Source: Bacteroidota bacterium
GTDB taxonomy: Bacteria > Bacteroidota > Bacteroidia > UKL13-3
Direction of reading: 5' to 3'
Assembly: GCA_010027395.1 (NCBI GenBank)
Contig: RGVD01000081.1
Location: forward strand, 1 to 10,963
DNA length: 10,963 nucleotides
Below the pieces are notes generated by a model. The model ran no database searches, was not told where the DNA came from, and worked only from the letters and a program-made list of their open reading frames with translations. Each line of letters begins with the position of its first letter. The stretch's first letter is position 1. This document shows, piece by piece, positions 6,876 to 10,963 of this stretch. Made by a program: the position numbers and the translations under genes.

Positions 6876-8065
6876 TTTTTAATTAGCTTGATTGGTTTAA
6901 AACCAGAATTCGTAATAAATATAAAATATACTCCCCTATTTAAGAAGGCAAAACTCTGACTAAAAATGTCTTTTCCTTCAAAAATAATTTTACCAGCAGC
7001 ATCAAGCAAACAAAAAACTGAATTATTATCAAAACCAGTTATTTCAATTCTATCCACAAATGGATTGGGAAATACCTTAGCTTTATTTTCTTGCATTGAA
7101 AAACTTTCAATTGAACTTGCCATACTAGCTTTGTTTGTTCTTACGCATAGAACGAAGTTATTGTTTGATTTAGCATCATAGGTTGTAATTCCATACTGTG
7201 TATTCCAATACCAAGCATTAGCCGCTTGGTTTTGCTGAGTGGTGGATGACCAATATTTCCGAACACCCATATTATTGAAAAATGAAGGATTAACACTTGG
7301 GTTCACATATGATTCATCATTTAAAGATTGTAATTCTTTAATGTTGGGCAATCTCCAATTACTATCGTTTCCTAGTGTTAAATTCTCAGCATATTGTAAA
7401 GCAGCCTCCCACGTCATAGGATTTGAATTTGGAATCTTCTGCCAAACTAAATTAGTCCTATTATCAGTAATGGTTCCATCTAAATTATCAGAATATACAG
7501 TTGTTAAAACGGGAGGAGCAATAATATCTCTAACTGCGCGTACATGAACTTTCTTTGTACCTCCAGCACTGATAGTTTCTGATTTGGGATGGTTTCCAAT
7601 ACCTCCACCTGCATTGGTAACCCAAATTTTTGTACTATCATTTATTTGCCTATTTGATGTCCACCAATATTCTGCGGGTGTTTTGGTGAAAAAAGAAACA
7701 TCCAAAGCGGGATTATTATTTTGCAAATTCAATATACTAAATGCTTCATGGGCATTTGGTAAACGCCAATTATTGAAACCACCAAGAGTTAAGGTATCTG
7801 TATAGGTAATTGCATTTTCAAAAGTTATTTCACCACCATCTGTTTTTTGCCACATCAATCCTGTAATGGTATCTGTTATGGTTCCATCATTGTTGTTGAT
7901 ATAAAATGGAGAATTAATATTGTAATCATTATCTTCTCCATACGTATTGGTATAACTCAATTTTTGGCCTGAGTCAGGCAAGCGTTTCATTGATTGAATT
8001 ACTTGCTGAGAGTAGCAAAAACTAGTAAGAAGTAGAGCAAAAAGGAATACATTTATTTTAAGCAT
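6872..8065 (-). CDS. Secreted double DUF1566 (Lcl domain) protein with T9SS sorting domain
   Basis: A 397-residue predicted surface protein. The signal peptide covers residues 1-19 (cleavage near CYSQ). Two Lcl/DUF1566 domains follow. The first is about 60-180 (DGTITDTITGLMWQK, NNWRLPNAHEAFSI, EYWWTS, VRAVRD) and the second about 196-310 (DGTITDNRTNLVWQK, SNWRLPNIKELQSL, KYWSSTT, VLCVRT). The two copies share the same motif order and point to an internal duplication. Lcl of Legionella uses this domain in a collagen-like adhesin, so a binding role is plausible but unproven. The C-terminal domain (about 330-397) opens with VFPNPF and ends RGVYFIF...KLIKN, a T9SS signal. Its ATG (8063-8065) shares one base with the stop of the YHYH gene, and its TGA overlaps the TTG start of the HupE-like gene, so it is cotranslated in the middle of the operon. 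Confidence 0.88.
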   Translation of the reverse strand: MLKINVFLFALLLTSFCYSQQVIQSMKRLPDSGQKLSYTNTYGEDNDYNINSPFYINNNDGTITDTITGLMWQKTDGGEITFENAITYTDTLTLGGFNNWRLPNAHEAFSILNLQNNNPALDVSFFTKTPAEYWWTSNRQINDSTKIWVTNAGGGIGNHPKSETISAGGTKKVHVRAVRDIIAPPVLTTVYSDNLDGTITDNRTNLVWQKIPNSNPMTWEAALQYAENLTLGNDSNWRLPNIKELQSLNDESYVNPSVNPSFFNNMGVRKYWSSTTQQNQAANAWYWNTQYGITTYDAKSNNNFVLCVRTNKASMASSIESFSMQENKAKVFPNPFVDRIEITGFDNNSVFCLLDAAGKIIFEGKDIFSQSFAFLNRGVYFIFITNSGFKPIKLIKN

Positions 8066-9654
8066 TAGTCAATAATTATTTTCTTGGTAATATGAAAAGT
8101 ATCAAAACAAATATTAACTAAATATATTCCTGAGGGCAATGACTTTACATCAATTTGTCGCTCATATTTATTGGAAGAATACACTTTTTCACCTTTCAAG
8201 CTATACAAGTTGATTTGTTTTAGTTCATCATTTATACCGTTCAATTCAAGTTGAATATTCAAAATAGATGATGATGGATTGGGATAGATACGAACAAACT
8301 TTTCATTATTTAGAGTTTGATTTATTGAGCTTGTACTCGGAACAGTGCATATTGCTGTTCCCTTATAATTTGAAGTGGTTTTAACTCCTGAAACATAATA
8401 ATTAAAAGTATAAGTACCTGCTGGAGTCCAACTGTACTCAACGGAGTCTGTGGCACCATTGAGGGCATATTTTAAAGTATATCCATTTCCTAATGAGTTT
8501 GGAATACAGCTATTAATCACAGCACCTTTGAGAGGTGTACCTGAAGGACGAACAGGCTTGGCAGATGCTTGTGGAATAATTTGCAAGGTAGAATCCTCGG
8601 TAACTTTACCAACCATATTTCCAATCATATATGGTGCTGTTTTTGTTCCATGATAATGATATATTCCATCACTTCCATCGTGCCCATGATTAGCATCTAA
8701 TGGCAACATGGGAGATCCATCAGGTTCCAATGATGCGTATACAGCATAACCATCAAGTGCAAAGGCAATCGGCAAAACATCTGCTGTTTTATCATCCAAA
8801 AAAACAGGAGCAGTGTGGTAATGATAATCATCTGCTCTTCCGCAATGTCCTCCAAAATTATCCAGTTGACCATCCAATAAAGCATCAACTCCAGTATTGG
8901 TATAAGGATTAAAAATGGCTATACCATTCGAAGCAATAGCGATGGCACCTCTCAAAAAATGTTGTTGGTTTACAGGAACAGGATTATTAGCCTTTATAGG
9001 ATTCAATGGAATACTCCAAGCATTGTTTCCAATATAACATTGCGGTATAGGAAATTGCTGTTGCCAACCTGTAATTCCAGCCATCATTAAATGTTGCGGA
9101 ATACCTTTCGATTCAACATAAAAATAATTGTTATCCCATCTGGTATTTACATCTGGCTTAAATGGCGCAAAGGCTGAATTGATAAAGTTTGGATCTGTTG
9201 TCGTTTTCATCATTTTTTGCGTAAATGCATATAAAGTGCTAATGATACCAGCAACCAAAACTGGGAATAAGAATTTTTTTTGAGAATGATTTGCCTTTGA
9301 AAACAATAAAAATGATAAGCATAACAACAAAATTATTGCAAAAATAAATCTTCCATTTAATGATGAATCAGATTCGTTTATCGGTGAATTTATTTTTACA
9401 ATTTTTTGGTACTTATCAATAACATAACTTCTATCAACATCACATAAACTTGAAAATGGAATTGATAAAATCTTAGCATTCATATCTTCAATAAATACCT
9501 TATTATCTTTATAAAGGTAGAATGAGCCTTTAATATTTTTGTGCTCCTTAGGCAAATACCAATCCCTTAGAATTAATCTATCATAATGTGCATCATGTGC
9601 CATTGTCATACCAACAATAGCAATCATATAAATAAACAAGAAAAACTTTTTCAT
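8065..9654 (-). CDS. YHYH-domain protein with SHD1-like N-terminus, two TM segments and T9SS domain
   Basis: A 529-residue envelope protein. Order of parts: signal peptide (1-19); a segment of about 55 residues (30-85; RDWYLP, IKGSFYLYKDNKVFIED, IPFSSL, DRSYV) that resembles the SLA1 homology domain 1 (SHD1) found in some bacterial exported proteins; two hydrophobic helices (about 103-119 and 128-144); a YHYH domain (about 165-385) with the namesake motif twice, DYHYHTAP at 276-283 and IYHYHGTK at 331-338, plus FGGHCGR and ANHGHDG; and a T9SS-type C-terminal domain (about 449-529; RIYPNP, SLPSGIYLV). YHYH domain function is not established; the histidine density suggests metal binding, which is inference. 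Having both membrane helices and a T9SS signal is unusual. It starts 7 nt after the phosphoesterase gene and overlaps the next gene by one base. The YHYH call is firm, the SHD1 call moderate. Confidence 0.85.
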   Translation of the reverse strand: MKKFFLFIYMIAIVGMTMAHDAHYDRLILRDWYLPKEHKNIKGSFYLYKDNKVFIEDMNAKILSIPFSSLCDVDRSYVIDKYQKIVKINSPINESDSSLNGRFIFAIILLLCLSFLLFSKANHSQKKFLFPVLVAGIISTLYAFTQKMMKTTTDPNFINSAFAPFKPDVNTRWDNNYFYVESKGIPQHLMMAGITGWQQQFPIPQCYIGNNAWSIPLNPIKANNPVPVNQQHFLRGAIAIASNGIAIFNPYTNTGVDALLDGQLDNFGGHCGRADDYHYHTAPVFLDDKTADVLPIAFALDGYAVYASLEPDGSPMLPLDANHGHDGSDGIYHYHGTKTAPYMIGNMVGKVTEDSTLQIIPQASAKPVRPSGTPLKGAVINSCIPNSLGNGYTLKYALNGATDSVEYSWTPAGTYTFNYYVSGVKTTSNYKGTAICTVPSTSSINQTLNNEKFVRIYPNPSSSILNIQLELNGINDELKQINLYSLKGEKVYSSNKYERQIDVKSLPSGIYLVNICFDTFHITKKIIID

Positions 9655-9661
9655 ATAATAA

Positions 9662-10963
9662 TTATCTATTAAGTAAAATTTTGTGGGATACTTTCAAGCC
9701 ATTCTCTCCCAATAATTCGTACAAATATACGCCTGAATTTAACATATTTCCAAGGTCATCTTTTCCATCCCAAATAATTTGAAATTTTCCTTGTTGAATT
9801 TTGTAATTATTCAAGAGTATTCTCACCAGTTGTCCATTTTGATTATATATATGAAGTCTTAGAATATCTGAACTAAGAAGGTTCAATTCAATCTTAGTTT
9901 CTTCAGCAAATGGATTCGGATAAATTAATTCATCGACATAATTAGAATTCCAAATAACAGGTGAACTTGCAATTAATGAATCATAACAATTCTTTGTGGC
10001 AATATAATATGTTGCAGCCACATCTTTATTTTTTCTTGACCCATTTTCATTTTTAGGGAGATAGGCCCTTACATAGTCAACCTTGGCTCCGTTTGCATCA
10101 ACAGTTACTCTAATATGTCCTGATCCGGGTAAAATAACACCTTCTTTATACCCATATTTTATGGCTTGACCAATGGAGGTAAAATTAGGATGACTTGGTT
10201 GCGGGATTTCCTGATAATAGAGACAGTTTTTTTGTTGCATGCCAAAAAAATGATCATGCCCGTGAAAAAAAATACTTACTCTATTTTCCGTAAGTAAATC
10301 TTTTATTGGTTTATACCAGCCTGGTCTATTCGTTTCAAATCCTCTAGTCCCATTTAAATTATTTCCACCCCATTCATACAAATCAGCAAATTCAACCCCT
10401 CCCCTACCATCAGGATCCCCTCCGATTATTTGATGCGCAAAAACAAATTTAAATTTCGAATTGTCTTGCTCAAGTGTTTTCTTCAACCAATCATATTGTG
10501 TTTTGCCTAAGGTCCATCTCCAACCATTTAAAGAATCGGGCTTTGGACTGGTATACCAATATGGATCAAGAACTATAAATAGTGCATCACCCCATTTCCA
10601 AGCATAATAATTTTCACGCTGTCCAACATAGGAATGATTAATGGTATCACCTGTATAAAAATCATTTGGAGCAGGGTTCATAAAATATTTCTTCCTATCC
10701 AAGGTGCCCCAAACTGCCACATTATTGGCAGTATTATTTAACTGCCAACCTGCTTCACCCTCATGATTTCCAAGAGCAATAAACAAAGGCACAGAATGCC
10801 CTATATTTTCATAATAAGTTCTTAGCAAGTTACATCTATAGGTAATGGTATCTATTGGGACAATTTTTGAGGCATTGGTTAGCTTGTCAGACATTAAAAA
10901 ATCACCTAAATCAATCATAAAATCAGGATTATCTTCCAATTGATTTTTAAGGCACAATTTATA
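9662..10963 (-). CDS. Secreted calcineurin-like metallophosphoesterase with T9SS domain, 5' end outside window
   Basis: The frame is open to the window edge (10963), so the N-terminus, signal peptide and first metal motif (DxH) are outside. The visible metallophosphatase motifs in order are DLGD (around 10912-10901), GNHEGE (about 10771-10754), AHQ (about 10438-10430) and GHDHFFGMQ (about 10261-10235), matching blocks 2 to 5 of the superfamily. The enzyme would hydrolyse phosphomono- or diesters outside the cell with a two-metal site; the substrate cannot be told. The C-terminal about 90 residues (10, then IYPNPF near 9922, IYNQNGQLV, IIWDGKDDLGN, SGVYLYEL) form a FlgD-like T9SS sorting domain. 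It is the first visible gene of a leftward operon, with the next start 7 nt beyond its stop. A TTG at 10957 is not a believable start, since catalytic residues precede it in the family. Confidence 0.9.
   Translation of the reverse strand, partial: YKLCLKNQLEDNPDFMIDLGDFLMSDKLTNASKIVPIDTITYRCNLLRTYYENIGHSVPLFIALGNHEGEAGWQLNNTANNVAVWGTLDRKKYFMNPAPNDFYTGDTINHSYVGQRENYYAWKWGDALFIVLDPYWYTSPKPDSLNGWRWTLGKTQYDWLKKTLEQDNSKFKFVFAHQIIGGDPDGRGGVEFADLYEWGGNNLNGTRGFETNRPGWYKPIKDLLTENRVSIFFHGHDHFFGMQQKNCLYYQEIPQPSHPNFTSIGQAIKYGYKEGVILPGSGHIRVTVDANGAKVDYVRAYLPKNENGSRKNKDVAATYYIATKNCYDSLIASSPVIWNSNYVDELIYPNPFAEETKIELNLLSSDILRLHIYNQNGQLVRILLNNYKIQQGKFQIIWDGKDDLGNMLNSGVYLYELLGENGLKVSHKILLNR

Noticed and set aside
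6966..7805. Rightward open frames opposite the DUF1566 gene
   Set aside because: No signal, domain or ribosome binding region; the leftward frame has conserved domains throughout.
8450..8912. Open frames on both strands within the YHYH gene
   Set aside because: They show no recognisable protein features and are shadows of the conserved YHYH coding frame.
1..10963. Mobile element, CRISPR array, tRNA or phage signs
   Set aside because: No transposase, terminal inverted repeats, spaced direct repeats, tRNA-like cloverleaf or phage gene was seen.

Overview
The window looks like chromosomal DNA from an AT-rich member of the Bacteroidota. Four predicted secreted proteins end in a Por/type IX secretion (T9SS) sorting domain with the typical xYPNP-type opening (near 5760, 7065, 8280 and 9930). 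Ribosome binding regions are A-rich with little Shine-Dalgarno signal, and one upstream region fits the Bacteroidota promoter TTG-N19-TAnnTTTG. The genus cannot be told from this sequence. Three blocks can be read.

Block 1 (1-3358, + strand) is the tail of a polysaccharide or nucleotide-sugar cluster. It holds the 3' part of rfbB (dTDP-glucose 4,6-dehydratase), rfbA (glucose-1-phosphate thymidylyltransferase), a SIS-domain phosphoglucose/phosphomannose isomerase and a YwqE/CpsB-type PHP phosphatase. RfbB and RfbA make the dTDP-4-keto-6-deoxyglucose precursor of rhamnose-type sugars, the isomerase balances the hexose-6-phosphates that feed nucleotide sugars, and the phosphatase probably controls capsule export or assembly. 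As written, rfbA is broken: about 50 nt coding for some 17 conserved residues are missing near 889, which shifts the frame into a TGA. A strong hairpin sits at the beginning of the phosphatase gene.

Block 2 (3404-6229, + strand) holds an exported DUF3887 plus alpha/beta-hydrolase protein whose nucleophile serine is replaced by glycine, a T9SS cargo protein built from six exact-length 31-residue repeats behind its own likely promoter, and a short single-repeat DUF1456 (YehS-like) protein.

Block 3 (10963-6315, - strand) is a tight four-gene operon. In transcription order it encodes a secreted calcineurin-like metallophosphoesterase (5' end outside the window), a membrane-anchored YHYH-domain protein with an SHD1-like N-terminal domain, a double DUF1566 (Lcl) protein, and a HupE/UreJ-like membrane protein that appears to start with TTG inside the previous stop. 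The spacings are 7 nt, a 1-nt overlap and a 4-nt overlap. The first three products carry T9SS C-terminal domains and the last is a predicted polytopic membrane protein related to metal permeases, so the set looks like one surface or envelope system of unknown purpose. This is the best candidate for something undescribed. Blocks 2 and 3 converge on an 85-nt spacer (6230-6314) with no convincing terminator. There is no gene-free stretch over 300 nt, and I saw no tRNA, rRNA, CRISPR or insertion sequence.
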